DNA from: Pontederia crassipes | Lineage: Eukaryota; Streptophyta; Magnoliopsida; Commelinales; Pontederiaceae | NCBI GenBank assembly: GCA_030549335.1 | Contig: CM060194.1 | Span: forward strand, 59,238,547-59,302,546 | Reading direction: 5' to 3' | DNA length: 64,000 nt | Shown here: piece after piece, positions 37,351-49,600 of the stretch | How the letters are laid out: every line of letters starts with the position of its first letter | Position numbering within the stretch: the stretch's first letter is position 1 | The notes under the pieces: model-generated | Told to the model about the DNA's origin: nothing | Databases searched by the model: none | The model's input: the letters and a program-made list of their open reading frames with translations, nothing else | Translations under genes and position numbers: made by a program

Positions 37351-37800
37351 AACCAGATCCTACCGTCCACAGCGGTCATGATCTCATCTATCCACAAATG
37401 GCCATGAACAACCAGAACTGGTCGTCGGGGCCTCATCCAGCCGTTCACGATCATTATTGGCCAAATCCAACCATTCACGACTATCACAGCCGTGAACGGC
37501 TAGATCTGACCATCCACAGCCGTCACAGCCTCATCAGACCGTTCATGGCCATGAACGGATAAATCCGGCCATCACGGCCACCATCAATGGCCAAATCCAG
37601 CCATCCACTATCGTCACGACCTCATCCGGTCATTCACAGCCAAATCCAGCCATCCACTGTCGTCACGGCCTCATCCGGTCATTCACAGCTAAATCCGACC
37701 ATTCACAGGCATCACAACCTCGAACGGCCAGATCCAGCCATTCACGACCGTCACGGCCATGAACGGCTAGATCAGACCATCAACGACAGGTAACAGCCAT
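37351..37800. repeat. Degenerate 35-50 bp tandem array after the gag remnant
   Basis: Two near-identical 49-bp units (37597-37645 and 37646-37694; CCAGCCATCCACTATCGTCA and so on) sit among more diverged units built from CCGTCACGGCC and ATGAACGGCTAGATC words. The unit vocabulary resembles 12100-12500 of LTR C. Frames across it are repeat by-products. Confidence 0.7.
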
Positions 37801-39972
37801 GAGTGGAGAGATCAAATCCTTTCAAATTGTTATTATTTATTATCTACTTTATTAATTTAAATTAGTTATTGTTGGATGACTTTAGTAATTTAAGTAGTGT
37901 GATTGTTAAGGACATGCGTTAATCATCGGTGGATGTACAATAGAACTAATAACGGTGGATGTCAATACGATTTGAATCAAAAGGAACTATTAGATGGCCT
38001 TGTTTAAAATGTCAAAGCACAATTTAGTTATGATTTATGCTTTTCAAATTATCGCAAATAGAGTTTATGATGTCTCAACACAAATCATCGGACCAACGAT
38101 TGCCTGACGAGAGTGAATCACATCCTCATTCTTTACCTTCTCGTAAATGTTTCTATTTTATTCAATAGATTTAGCATTTCATAGGAATTTAGATTAATTC
38201 ATTCTTTTTCATAAGCGCCTCCGGATATTAGAATTTGGTTTCTAAGTTATACATATGATTCAATTTCTGAAGATGTGATCGAATTTCATGTTAATATGAT
38301 GCAATTATACTTTTTATTGTGCAGCGATAAGTTAATTTATTATGCAAAAATTAATTTTTGTAGATGTTTCATTTTGGTAAAGGAAAAAGTAAAGAAAAAT
38401 AGAAGGGGCAAGAGAAGGAAAATGAGAAGGAACATGGGAAGGGAAAAGAGAAGGTCACTCCTAAAGAAAAAGGAGGTGGAGAGAAGGCCATTATACTTAG
38501 ACCTACGACACGGGAGGAGGGCTCCCCTCAAAGGGGGGCCAACGGCGTCCCCCTATTCTCCCTCGCCACGCATGGGGCGTTGTTATTTTAAGTAAAAGAT
38601 AGACTAACACTTACTAGGTATAATGGATTTTTTACAAATGCGAAAAATCAAAGAGAGAAAGTGACGGAATTTAACGGAAGGATCAAATTAAAAAAATTAT
38701 AATAGTTTAAGGATAAAAAAAATGAAGTTCATAGTTTTAGGTTAAATCTGAAAAATCGTGATAGTTTAGAGGTGGCTTGAGGAAATAACTCTAAAAAAAT
38801 ACAACATTTTCAATTACTCTAGTTGAAACTAAAAGTATAAAAGATAAATTATTTTTTTACTTCCAAGCCATTTTTTCCTCTCTATCCGCAAGATGAAGTA
38901 AAATAAATATATTAATAAAAATTTTCTCTATATTTTATTTTAATTTCTAAATTTTAATGTAGCTCTCCTAAGTTCCTCACCCACTCTAAAAATGTATAAT
39001 TATTTTCAGAAAGAGCATGTATTTACTTTTGGATAAAATGGATCTCTCTCTCTCTCTCTTCCTCTCTCTCTCTCTCTTGAAACAGAGGCATATGTGTCTC
39101 TTAATTCTTTTTTATTCGCCAGCTTAAAATTTTATGGATAATACTTGATCTATATTCATTTAATAACTTTTAATCAGATGAATAAAAAGATAGATAACAT
39201 AATATTCCTTCTTCAAGGGGGACCCGTCATTAATCTTCATTTTATTTACCCTCATTGAAATCTATAAATTTTAGGAAAATTCAAATAGGTGAGGGCCAGT
39301 ACTGATTATTATATACATAAAAAATAACGTTAATAGGATAAATGAATTTTAGATATCTTGGGTGGAGCCAAAATATTTGAAAAATCGAGAAGAAATAAGT
39401 GAATAATATTTTATATCTGTTAATATTTTCACTGAAAAAAAAGAGTCATAAGTTTAGCACGAAAACAGAAACTGAATTAAACTATAAGTGGAGTAGATCG
39501 TAGAAGAAACTTGATGCTTTTAAATTTTGAAATATTAATTAGTTAAATATTGATAATTAAATCTTAACGTAGAAGTTAGGATTAGATAAATATTAATGAT
39601 CGAACCGGTGAGTAAATGAAAAAATAAAGACCAATGGATTCAATATTGAAGTCAAAGTGCGAAGGGGCACTCCGTAAAAAAGAAGATACTATTCTTTTGC
39701 AGAGGAAGCTACAATGGCGGAGAGCCACCTTATTCACAACGATGGAACAGACACATTATTACCACAAAAAGAAAAATGGAAGAATTAATCATGTGAAAAC
39801 CAAGCGATCGACCGCACGAGACGATCCACAACATTTGAAAGACACTGCTAAAAGTGCTCGTCAAAAGACACCATAATTTTCGTCACTCTGAAGCTTCCCT
39901 TTGATGCCCTCACCAGACAGATCGATCAAAAGAAGTCAATTAGTTCTGTAGTCATCAAAGACTACGGCATTC
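37801..39972. other. Non-coding DNA between the nest and the peroxidase gene
   Basis: No gene recognised. A purine-rich stretch (38380-38480) runs into a GC-rich piece (38510-38585); 38640-38790 has the repetitive look of a degraded element; a (TC)n microsatellite lies at 39042-39078. The last 100 bases are the 3' flank of the peroxidase gene; no clear AATAAA signal was seen. Confidence 0.45.
39042..39078. repeat. (TC)n microsatellite
   Basis: An almost uninterrupted TC-dinucleotide run with one TTCC interruption in the middle. Confidence 0.9.
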
Positions 39973-41318
39973 CTAGTTGACAACGGAGCACATCTTCCTG
40001 ACCTCGCCGGCGGCGCCGGTGAGCACCTCGATGTTGCCCATGCTGATCATGGAGTCGCCGAAGTCCTTGAAGAACTCCGATGAGCCGTAGGCGCCGGAGT
40101 GACCCAAGACGTAGGACCTGGTCAACGGGTGGGCGAGGAGTGCCTCGTCGGAGTGGAACAGACCTCTTCTCTTGGAGACCTGCTTGTAGTAGCCGGTGTC
40201 GAACGTCGTGAAGCTGCCCGGGTCCATCTGCACGAAGGTGCTCTGGTCGTTGGGCTTGCAGATGGTCCGCAGCTTCAGCAAGTAGTGCCTCTCGAGCGTG
40301 GGATCAATGTCAGCGAGGGTGGCCTTGCCGGTGTAGTTGTACAGCCGGTCACTGAAGGTGGGGCAGTGTCCGATTCCGATCGTGTGCCCGCCTTGTTAAA
40401 CATGAATTATACGTACAGAAGAAGTACACACAGTCAGATAGATACTATTTAATTACATATTACAGGTAAAAACGTATTATTCCAAGAGTTCATATGTACC
40501 CGATAAGACGACGAGGTCCTTGACGCTGAGTCCCTTCTTGGCGAACATTTTGATCAGCTTTTGGACGCCTGCCGTTGGTGGCGGAAGGTCTACTGTTTCT
40601 GAGGCATTAGACATCCTGCCGTCTTTTCTCCCGGCCCACACTGGCCAAGATGGACCATTGCTCTGCGGTAAGAATCAATTCAGATTTGGTCGCCCGGGTC
40701 AGTTCAATTACGTCGGTAAGCATCAGCCTTAATTAGTCTTAGACGAAGAGAGCATGCTATATATATGCTTGCCATGCATGGATCCATACCAGAACGACTA
40801 CGTCCCTGGCGACGAATGCGAGGATATCGGCGCATGAGACGATCCCAGGGCAAGCTTCCTCGAGCTTGGCCTTCACCCTGTCGATGACATTGTAGCCTCT
40901 GAGTGTCAGGTTCGGGATTGCATCCTTCTCAGCTGTCATAGTTTTGGTGGAATTCAACAGAACTGAGCCGTCGCATCCCTGCATGCATGCAATTTGTTTT
41001 CCTAGCTTAATCTTGTAGGTACCATTGAAATACATGTATACTACGAGTGTTTTATTTGATATTATATATATATAGATCTATAATATCTGTATGTACCCTA
41101 ACAAAGCAGTCATGGAAGTGCATCCTGAGGAGAGGGCCTGCAAGGCTCGGCACGAGCTTGATGATTTTGGACATCTCTGAGAAGATTATGGCTTCTGCAT
41201 TGGGGCATGTCTTGCTGTAATACCCGACTGTCAGGTCTTGAGCATTTGCTGAGCCTGATAGTGATAGGAGAACCAGAGCCAAAGGGAGCATGAGCAGCAG
41301 GAGAGACTTGAAGGCCAT
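39973..41318 (-). CDS. Class III peroxidase (secretory plant peroxidase), four exons
   Basis: Four exons on the minus strand: 41318-41097, 40978-40790, 40662-40500 and 40391-39973, joined by GT-AG introns of 118, 127 and 108 bp (phases 0, 0, 1), the classic layout of this family. The predicted protein has 330 residues. Residues 1-26 form a signal peptide (cleavage after ANA, mature start QDL). The distal site is RMHFHDCF (Arg65, His69, calcium-ligand Asp70). The proximal haem-ligand His194 lies in [11 protein letters not shown]. All eight conserved cysteines are present (38, 71, 76, 117, 123, 201, 236, 326), allowing the usual four disulfides, and there are four N-glycosylation sequons. The enzyme would use H2O2 to oxidise phenolics in the wall or apoplast (lignin and suberin cross-linking, defence); the exact substrate cannot be read from sequence. 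There is no C-terminal extension typical of vacuolar members. It resembles the PRX3/PRX39/monocot PER1-type group, but that assignment is from memory. The gene appears intact, which is notable given its surroundings. Confidence 0.95.
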
Positions 41319-41395
41319 GGTTTGTGGAGAGAGGACAAGAAGAGTTGAGTAGGCTCCCTATGTGGCTCTGGCGATTTGAAATGTAGTGAGGGAGC

Positions 41396-41404
41396 ATTTA
41401 TATA
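41396..41404 (-). promoter_or_regulatory. TATA box of the peroxidase gene
   Basis: TATATAAAT on the minus strand lies 78 bp upstream of the start codon, predicting transcription start near 41365-41370 and a leader of about 50 bases. It is the best-placed TATA element upstream of this start. Confidence 0.7.
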
Positions 41405-41553
41405 GCTTCTTGTGATGCTTGCAATAATGCTAGCTAGAACCATTATTTGTATATAGGTGTATGCATACCAGTGCTTTAATGCAAAGTTTCTCTATGGGAC
41501 AACAGTGAGTAGTTAGTACAGGTCGACTGTTTTTTATTCGAGTTGGTAGAGGG

Positions 41554-41559
41554 TTGACC
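41554..41559. promoter_or_regulatory. Possible W-box in the peroxidase upstream region
   Basis: TTGACC lies about 235 bp upstream of the start codon. It contains the TTGAC core bound by WRKY factors. This is a short motif and could be chance. Confidence 0.25.
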
Positions 41560-42056
41560 AGACTATGCATATAACATATATATTGTATGTGTTACCCATT
41601 TGTAGTCATATATATGGTTAATATCAAAGTATAGAAAATCGACATAGGTGTCAAGGTTAAAACAAATGTCACTAACTTTAGTGCAACTCATTCATCGATG
41701 CATCCAGGTTTGAGCAAACTTTTTTCCTTAATTATTGTGGATTAAACATGTTTTTTTTATATCATTCACTATTGTTCTGGATTGGACACCAGCCAAATTA
41801 AATGACTCAATCGTGGTTGTCAGGAAAGTATGAATGAACTTTGTGGACTATTGGAGATTGCCTAATAGCTAGCATGCACGCAATCAATACAGTTTTATGT
41901 AGTCGTACCGCAACCAGTACGTAATACATGAATATAATATATTATCACAAGAATTTAATTAGATTAATCATTGCTATGCATCGGCTTCTCATGGATGATC
42001 CATGCATCCTGGTCCAAAATACTACAGTGATTCTTTCACTTTGCTGACCATGGTGC
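41560..42056. other. Distal upstream region of the peroxidase gene
   Basis: No gene, RNA or element terminus recognised. AT-rich with scattered GCATGCA words. Confidence 0.4.
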
Positions 42057-42473
42057 CAGGGCCGGTCAAGAAAGCTTGAGGCCGAAAGCATAATCAAAAT
42101 AAAATATTTTATTTTTTAAAATATTATTTTGACTTTTAATTAAAAATAATTAGTTAATACTAGTTTTTTTTTTACTAATTCTTAAAGAATGACATTCACA
42201 TTCATTACCAGCAAAATTAGTTGTTGATTGTTGAAAATAATATCAAATATGAAAAAAAGTATAATTACTATGAATTAGTTACAATTAAAATACACAATTA
42301 ATGCTAGATGATAAGGAGATTAATTTAAACTAAGCTTCGCAGTTATAATCATCATCAATGGATTATTAATAACTTAATATCAATCTATATATATATTAGG
42401 ATTTAAGAGGCTTTAATTATGGAGAGGCCTAAAGCACTTGCTCTACTAGCTTTGCCCTTGAACCGGGCTTGCT
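42057..42473. mobile_element. Probable hAT-type MITE
   Basis: The ends are CAGGGCCGGTCAAG on the left and, reverse-complemented on the right, AGCAAGCCCGGTTCAAGG, an imperfect terminal inverted repeat. The inner pair is GAGGCCGAAAGCA and, reverse-complemented on the right, TGCTTTAGGCCTC. Flanking octamers CATGGTGC (42049-42056) and GATAGTGC (42474-42481) agree at 6 of 8, as expected for an eroded 8-bp hAT duplication. The interior is AT-rich and non-coding. Confidence 0.45.
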
Positions 42474-43099
42474 GATAGTGCTTGGGAACGTCTGAATAAA
42501 GTTAAACCATACTCAAACAATATAACATACGGTATCGGAGACGTGATGATGCTTGATGCTTAACTCTTTAAACAATATAACAATATAAGTTCGAACGACG
42601 CATTCGTTAAATTATGATGCTTGATGCTTAATTCTTCGACCTCGCTCTCCCCTTGCTTTTGGATATGATGGTGACGCTGACGCCTGCGTCGGAGACGTGC
42701 ATGCATGGGATATGCTTCTTTTGTCCAATGGCCTTCTCCAAGGGTTGGCTTGCGTTTGCCTCAACTTGTTGTCGCTGCCATATCCAGATCCAGCAAAATA
42801 ATGGAACTTTTGAGCGTAAAGATAAGTCTGAATACGACACTTTGGCGCCTGGTCTCTGTCTACGTACGGTCTTAATTCTTTCCCCCTCTTGTTTGCTTAT
42901 TTATGTACGTATATATGGTGTGGAGTTTACTGCGAGAGATATTAATCGCTGAAAAAACGAGAGTTTTCAGAGCGAGTTGGTGCCTTCAATTGTGGAGTAT
43001 TTTAACTGCAATTGGGCAAGAAATGAATTTTAAAAATGTGATAGAATGTAAGAAATTAGTAACAAATATTAATCTCCTATTTTTGTTCTTTTTTTTGTT

Positions 43100-43789
43100 C
43101 AATGTTATCAAAATTGGACCGGACCGATCGGTTCAATAGGAAAATACTAATAGAGCAAGTTGAATCGGAAAAAACTGATTGAACCGGTCAGTTGAATGGG
43201 GTGATTGAACCGGTTCAACCCGGTTCAAGTTGAATTTTGGAAAATAATATTAAAGAAAGGGTGAAAATAGGAAAGTTAAAAAAAGAAAAAGAAAAGAAAT
43301 ATAAGAAAGGTAAAAAAAAGGAAGGAATATGACATGTATAAAATAAATTAGAAATTAAAATAAAAAAAGTAAGTATTTAAAATTGAATAACATTAAAATG
43401 GAAATCATTAAAGAGCATAAATAAAAGAGATAAAAAGGAAAGTGTTAAAGAAATAAGAGTAATTTAAGATGAAATTTATTAATATAGAATCTATCATCAA
43501 TAAATAGTAGATATTAAATTAATAATAATCTATTTATATTTATATGTTAATCATTATTAAACTTTTAATAAATAAAAAATATTTTATATTAATTTTTAAT
43601 ATTATTAATAAATTATTAATATAATATTCATATACTATATTATGTAATTTATATTATATCTTTGTAATTATTATAAATAAGATTATTTTAATAAAATTCG
43701 GTTCAATTCGATCGAATTTGATCGGACCGATCCAATCGTGACCTGATAAGAAATTCGGTCCGGTCGCCGATTCGGTTCTGAAAACATTG
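43100..43789. mobile_element. AACCGG-rich inverted-repeat MITE
   Basis: The left end CAATGTTATCAAAATTGGAC and the right end (reverse complement CAATGTTTTCAGAACCGAAT) form imperfect terminal inverted repeats rich in GGTTCAA / CCGGACCG words. Flanking octamers TTTTTGTT (43092-43099) and GCTTTGTT (43790-43797) agree at 6 of 8. The interior is very AT-rich. The 8-bp flank suggests hAT ancestry; no transposase is present. Confidence 0.6.
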
Positions 43790-44735
43790 GCTTTGTTTGC
43801 ATGTATGTGTGTATATATACCTGTTAGTACCTGTCGGCATCCAACGAGATGAGAATTGTGATTGCTAGCTACAAGGGTAAATATCCATGTGGTCAAATTG
43901 CTTTCAACAAAAAAGTCGTGCAAAGTCTACTCGCCAGCAATTACGAGTATGCGTATTACGAACTTCTATATATTCGTGCATTAAACAATTGCCTTATCCT
44001 TCAGCGATCCAAATGTTCCATTTCTGACCTGGTTGAGATGTTGCCATGTTCCACCAATTGCAATGCGGTGAGCTGTGATGAAAACTGAACTCGCATCTAC
44101 TTTTCCGAGCTGTATGCGTGCCCGAGTCTTGATTTTTTTTTCTTCTTTTTGTTATACATACTTTTAGCTTTATAATATTATGGGTGCCCCTCTAGATTAA
44201 AAGTGTACTACATGATTGATACTACTTTTTGTGAAGCTGTCAAATCAAACACAGAATTATGCACCGTTTACGTGAGCCGTGAGAAAGCAGACATCCAATT
44301 AGAAATTTAAATCATCTTTGATCTAATTGGGCGTGCCATATTATCATCTAACATGAGAGGTTCTATCAAAGAATGGCACGACCCGGTTCTTATTATTAAT
44401 CTTTGATCATCTGACATGCATCTTTCAGTGAAGCACGTAGTAGTTGGAATATGTGATGAAGAAAGAGTTAGATTTTTTGGACCCTTGTAGTATTTAAACC
44501 ACACAGTAGGCCTCGACAGAATCCTATCATGTCTTTTTAATTCGTTGTTGATCACATGTACCTATGTACGATTCCGTTTCTAAAGCTTATCAAATTCATA
44601 TATGATCCCCAACATGACAAAGATTTATATGCCAGACCAACCTAATTCATCCACTGGTGGGATATGGTATTAGTGCTGCCAGTGTGCTAATCATTCCACC
44701 CTAATTACTTTAGAAACTGTAGCACGACATGGTTG
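43790..44735. other. Intergenic DNA, no gene recognised
   Basis: A frame at 43849-44088 encodes 79 residues of unrecognised, cysteine-containing sequence with no supporting features. The rest is unique-looking AT-rich DNA. Confidence 0.4.
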
Positions 44736-45052
44736 CACTACAACAAAATTATGATTTGTTGATCAATTTTTAGAGACCAATTATATTTTATTTTTAAAAA
44801 TATAAATATTAGATACTAATATGATATTAGTTTCAAGTTCTTATTCATTTGAAATCAAAATTTAATTTGTGGTCACTAAAATATTATTCTTTAAAGATTA
44901 ATAATAATTTTTTGATCATTAAGAATTTTTAATGACCAATTTGTAAAGACCACGGGAATCAAAATATTTTGATCTCAAAAAACATTAAAAATTAAAATTG
45001 ATGTTTTAAGAACTAATGTGTTTGATTTCTAAAAAACTCTTTTGATGTAGCG
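44736..45052. mobile_element. Small CACTA-like MITE
   Basis: It starts CACTACAACAAAA and ends TTTTGATGTAGCG, giving terminal repeats that match at 11 of 13 positions. Flanking trinucleotides are TTG and TTA. The interior (317 bp in total) has short mirrored TGACCAATT / GAGACCAATT words and no coding capacity. Confidence 0.55.
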
Positions 45053-46195
45053 TTATGCTTAGTTATTTCTTCTTATGAGAACAAAGGGTCCACATCAACT
45101 TCGTTATAATGCAACTTCTTGTTCCTTGCATAAATTGCCAGATATCATAACAACACCCAAAGAGAAGCTGCCAGTTTTGGGGAAAAGGAAGAGAAGTGCT
45201 TTTAGGTATTGACGGGACAAAAAACGATGACGAACCAGGCGGATCCATTCTTGCATCAGATATATCCATGGGAGTCTGTACGCTTATCTGTGGTTTACAG
45301 CTTATGCGCTTACTTATCGCACCAAAAAAAAAAAAACAATTGAAAAGAGATGATAATAATTCAAGGAAAATTTGACTTACTACCTAATCTTTTATTTTTC
45401 TTTTTATCAGAGAGTCCAATTAGAAAACAACGAGGTAGGTGACAAGGCGTTGCAGCTAAAGTACTCAAGGTTCTGATCCATGCATGCATGTGGCTGCTCA
45501 ACTGTTAAACTGAGAATTCTCTCCATCGCTTGTACGTACTAACTAGGGGTATAGTTCTATTTGCACAAGCCAAATGGCTCTGCTGACGAAGTACAGATTG
45601 TAGACATGGTTTGGTGGCCGGAAAAATATATCTAGACATTTTGATGCTTCCAGGCTTGTTCTTCCTATCATTGTTTTCTACAGGGACTCACTTCTGGTTT
45701 AACCAAACTATAAACTTTTTGGATCACCCAAGTACAAGACTTCGTCAGAAGTCACATTAAGACTTTGGATTAAAGATTCAGCTTGCTTGCCTCAACAATC
45801 CAGAATATTAAGAAGTATATTAGACCTTTGGTGGAGGTTTCTCAAAGTCATACCAATTGCGGGATTTATGGGCACATCAGGTTGTGCTGTAACTATATCG
45901 ATATCGACATTGATGTATGTAAACATAAAGTTATGTTCCACCCATAAATGTACCTATCATGTACGTTCGTCCCACTTCAGTGGAAGTACAAGGAAAAAAC
46001 AGCTGATTTGAACAGCCATTTAATTAGCATAGTACATATGCTAATAGAGGTGTCAATTAGCACAGTCCGAAGGGACTAAACAGCAGCCAGCAGAAATTGA
46101 TAAAAATTAATCCGGACAGACCACGTAATTAAGGAAGCTGTCATCAACAAATTTGATTTCACAGTTTGAACAAAAGTTTCTTGACTTGTTCATCC
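45053..46195. other. Intergenic DNA, no gene recognised
   Basis: Short frames at 45063-45269 (minus) and 45787-46011 (plus) resemble nothing I recognise and lack splice or promoter context. A poly-A run lies at 45326-45338. Confidence 0.4.
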
Positions 46196-46639
46196 TGTTG
46201 GAGTTGGTGAATACTTCAGGACCCCTTGTTTCTCACACCGGGTTCGTCCATGTGAGCTTAGGGGAATCTGAGTATTACCCAATTAACACTATTGCTGACG
46301 TACGAACGAAAGGGGGGGGGGGGTTCGGGGGGCCCCGCCCTCCGACGGTGGTCCCCCAAAATATTGACGGGTTTTGGGCTTTTATTTAGCCGGCCCGTGT
46401 GGTTCGGATTAGGTTTTTCTCTGTTTGTTTGGGTTTTAAACCCGGTTTGGAGAGGCTATTAATAGCCTAATTTTTTGGTGTAATCGGTGTGGCGGCTGTA
46501 AACCTAAACATATAGTGGAACCTCTTTGCAGGACGTAGCCCTCATCTCAAGGGTGAACCTGGGTAAATTTCGTGTGTCTCCTCTATTTTTCTGCAATCTC
46601 TCTGCGATCTTCTCTCCTTGTTCTCGGATTTTCCCATCA
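46196..46639 (+). repeat. 5' LTR of the Tork-type element
   Basis: 444 bp. It includes a run of 12 G (46312-46323) followed by a GC-rich tract, then AT-rich and CT-rich parts. TTTTAAACCCGG at about 46434 precedes the probable promoter region. Confidence 0.92.
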
Positions 46640-46686
46640 ATTGGTATCAGAGCACAAGTGGTTCGAGGAATTAGGATTTATTCGAG

Positions 46687-49600
46687 ATGTCAGGAGGATT
46701 GCGGATTGAGATAGAAAAATTTGATGGAACACGGTTTGATCTCTGGAAGATGAAGATGGAGGATCTCCTTTGTGATCGAGATCTTTGGACGACAATCGAG
46801 AAGGAGAGACCAGGCATGGAGGCGGCGAAGGTCGCGGACGAGGCCTCCTCCAGTTAGGCAGATCCAAAGGCGATCGAAGAGTGGGATCGGATTGATAGAA
46901 AGGCGAAGGGTTTGATTCGGCTGTGTCTCGCGGATTCAATTCTTACGAATGTGATGGGCGAGCCTACTGTCAGAGATCTGTGGAGGAAGTTGGAATCCCT
47001 ATATCAAAGTAAGTCGTTGGTTAACAAGTTATTTCTGAGGAAGAAATTGTACAATCTTTGGATGCAGAAGGGTGACTCATTTTCTACTCATCTTTATAAC
47101 TTTAATACGGTGATCAGTCAACTTGTATCAATCGGTGTTAAGTTTCAAGATGATGATAAGGCAATAACATTGCTCTGTTCGCTGCCGGATTCATGGGACA
47201 ATCTGATTGTCGTGATTGGTGACGGGGATAAAGAACTTTCGTATGAAAGTGTATGTGCTGCCTTGTTATCAGAGGAAATACGGAGAAAGGGATCGGCAAG
47301 TTCTGGTAAAGAGGCGCTGGCGGCCAGAGGAAGGCAACCAGAAAGGAATCAAAATCAGAGAGGGAGATCCAAATCTCGTGGGCGTTCGAAGAGTAAGGAT
47401 AAGAAGATGCAATGCTGGAGATGTCAAGAGTGGGGCCATCTGAAGCGAGATTGCAAAAACAAACCGGTTCATAAGAAAGAAGCTGAGTCAACCTCGGATA
47501 AAAAGGAGGCTGAGGCAGGAGATATGTATGTGGCTTCTGCATGTATGGTACAGTCAGATAAGGATGTCTGGCTCATCGATACTGGTGCTTCATACCACAT
47601 GACACCTCATAGACACTGGTTTTGTGAATATGAGGAGTATAATGGTGGGGATGTCATGCTCGGAGATGACACTACAGTTCAGATTGTTGGACGTGGCAGG
47701 GTGAAGTTGAGGATGAATGATGGCACGGTGAAGACTCTACCAGATGTGATGCATATACCACTTATGAGCAGGAGTTTATTATCTGTTGGTACAATGGCTG
47801 ACTCGGGTGTTATATTCAGTTGCGAAAAGGATTCGTGCAAGATGATCAGAGGATCGATTGTAATTGCACGAGGGGTTCGCTATGGCACGTTGTACAAGTT
47901 GCTCGGAGAGATAATATCTGTGGGTTGCGAATTTATTTCTGAAGATGTCAAAGAAGATGAAGACAACAAATCTATGTTGTGGCATCGGAGATTAGGCCAT
48001 ATCAGTGAAAAAGGACTCTCCACTATAGCATCAAGTCAGATGGTAGAAGGAGTTCCGGATTGTTCTGTGGGCTTCGGGTTCTGTGAACATTGCCTCCATG
48101 AAAAATAGAACCGAGTTAGTTTTCAACACACAGGTTCAAGAGCAACAAAGATTCTCGAACTGATTCATAGTGATGTCTTTGGACCAACTCCCACTTCATC
48201 TATTGGAGGGTTCAGGTATTATGTTTCTTTTATAGATGATTTTTCGATATACAGTTGGATTTATTTTATCAAGAATAAATCAGATGTATTCGATAAGTTT
48301 CGAGAATTTAAAGTTTTGGTGGAAAATCAATTGAGCTGCAAGATCAAGGTCCTTCGTACAGATAATGGAAGTGAATTTTCTTCAGATAAGTTTGAGCAGT
48401 TCTGCGTGGACAATGGTATTGCTAGGCAGAAGACAACTCCATATACACCTGAGCAGAATGGAGTAGCTGAAAGGTTAAATCGGTCACTCATAGAGAAGGC
48501 TAGATGTATGCTGAGTTGGGCTGAATTGGGGCAAGAATTCTGGGCAGAAGCTGTAGCCACAGCAAACTACCTGAAGAACCGCTCACCGACCTCATCAGTG
48601 AAGGATAAGACGCCTTATGAGGCAATGTTTGGGAAGAAGCCAAATTTGTCTCATGTTCGGATGTTCGGATGTGATGCATATGTTCATATACACAAGGAAA
48701 AGCGGGGTAAGCTTGATAGTAAATCTGAGAAGAACATATTTGTCGGATATAAGGAAGGGGTCAAGGACTACAAACTGTGGAATCCAAAGTCAAGGATTAT
48801 TGTTTACAGCAGGGATGTTGTTTTTCGTGAATCACATTCCCAAGTTGAAGTTCAAAAAGGTGATGAACCTAAGAAAGTAGTAGTGCTCGAAGAAGATTCT
48901 GATTCTGAAACTTCAGAGGTGGATGCACAAGATACTTCAGTTGAGTCTATTACAGAACCGGATCAAGAGGACTCGGTTAATGAAGTTGAAGATGCAGATT
49001 CAGATGAAGACCCAGATATTGGTACTACCATACCAATTCTCAGGAGATCGACACGAGAAAGAAGAGCACCTTTGAGATACTCTCTTAGTGCTCTGAGTTC
49101 GTTTCATGCTTTGAGCATCATCGGAGAAGAACCTAGTTCTGTAAAAAATGCAAGGTCTATGGATGATGCAAATCAGTGGGAGCTTGCTATGGCAGATGAG
49201 ATGCAGTCACTGGATAAGAATGAAACATTGAGCTTGTGTAAATTGCCTAAGGATAGAAAGACAATTGGTTGCAAATGGGTGTTCAAGCGAAAGCTGAAAC
49301 CGGATGGGTCTGTAGAGAAGTACAAGGCGAGGCTGGTAGCTAAAGGGTACTATCAGGTTGAGGGAGTCGACTATGATGAAATTTTTTCTCCCGTGGCGAA
49401 AATGACTTCAATCAGATTTGTTCTATCTCTGGCAGCAGCATATAATCTTGAGGTAGAGCAGATGGATGTGAAGACGGCATTCCTTCATGGGGACTTGGAG
49501 GAAGAGATATATATGAGACAACCAAAAGGCTTTGATGTTTAAGGTAAAGAGAAGTTGGTGTGCAAATTGAAAAAGTCTCTGTATGGATTGAAGCAGTCGC

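Noticed and set aside
37242-37793. Histidine/proline-rich repeat frames
   Set aside because: Produced by the tandem array downstream of the D gag remnant; no independent coding evidence.
38380-38595. Lysine/arginine-rich frame followed by a GC-rich segment
   Set aside because: The frame is driven by a purine-rich low-complexity tract; no start context or domain.
42628-42840. 70-codon minus-strand frame near the peroxidase gene
   Set aside because: Unrecognised product, no promoter or splice context, and an overlapping frame on the other strand is equally long.
43849-44088. 79-codon plus-strand frame
   Set aside because: No similarity I recognise and no supporting signals; length is compatible with chance.
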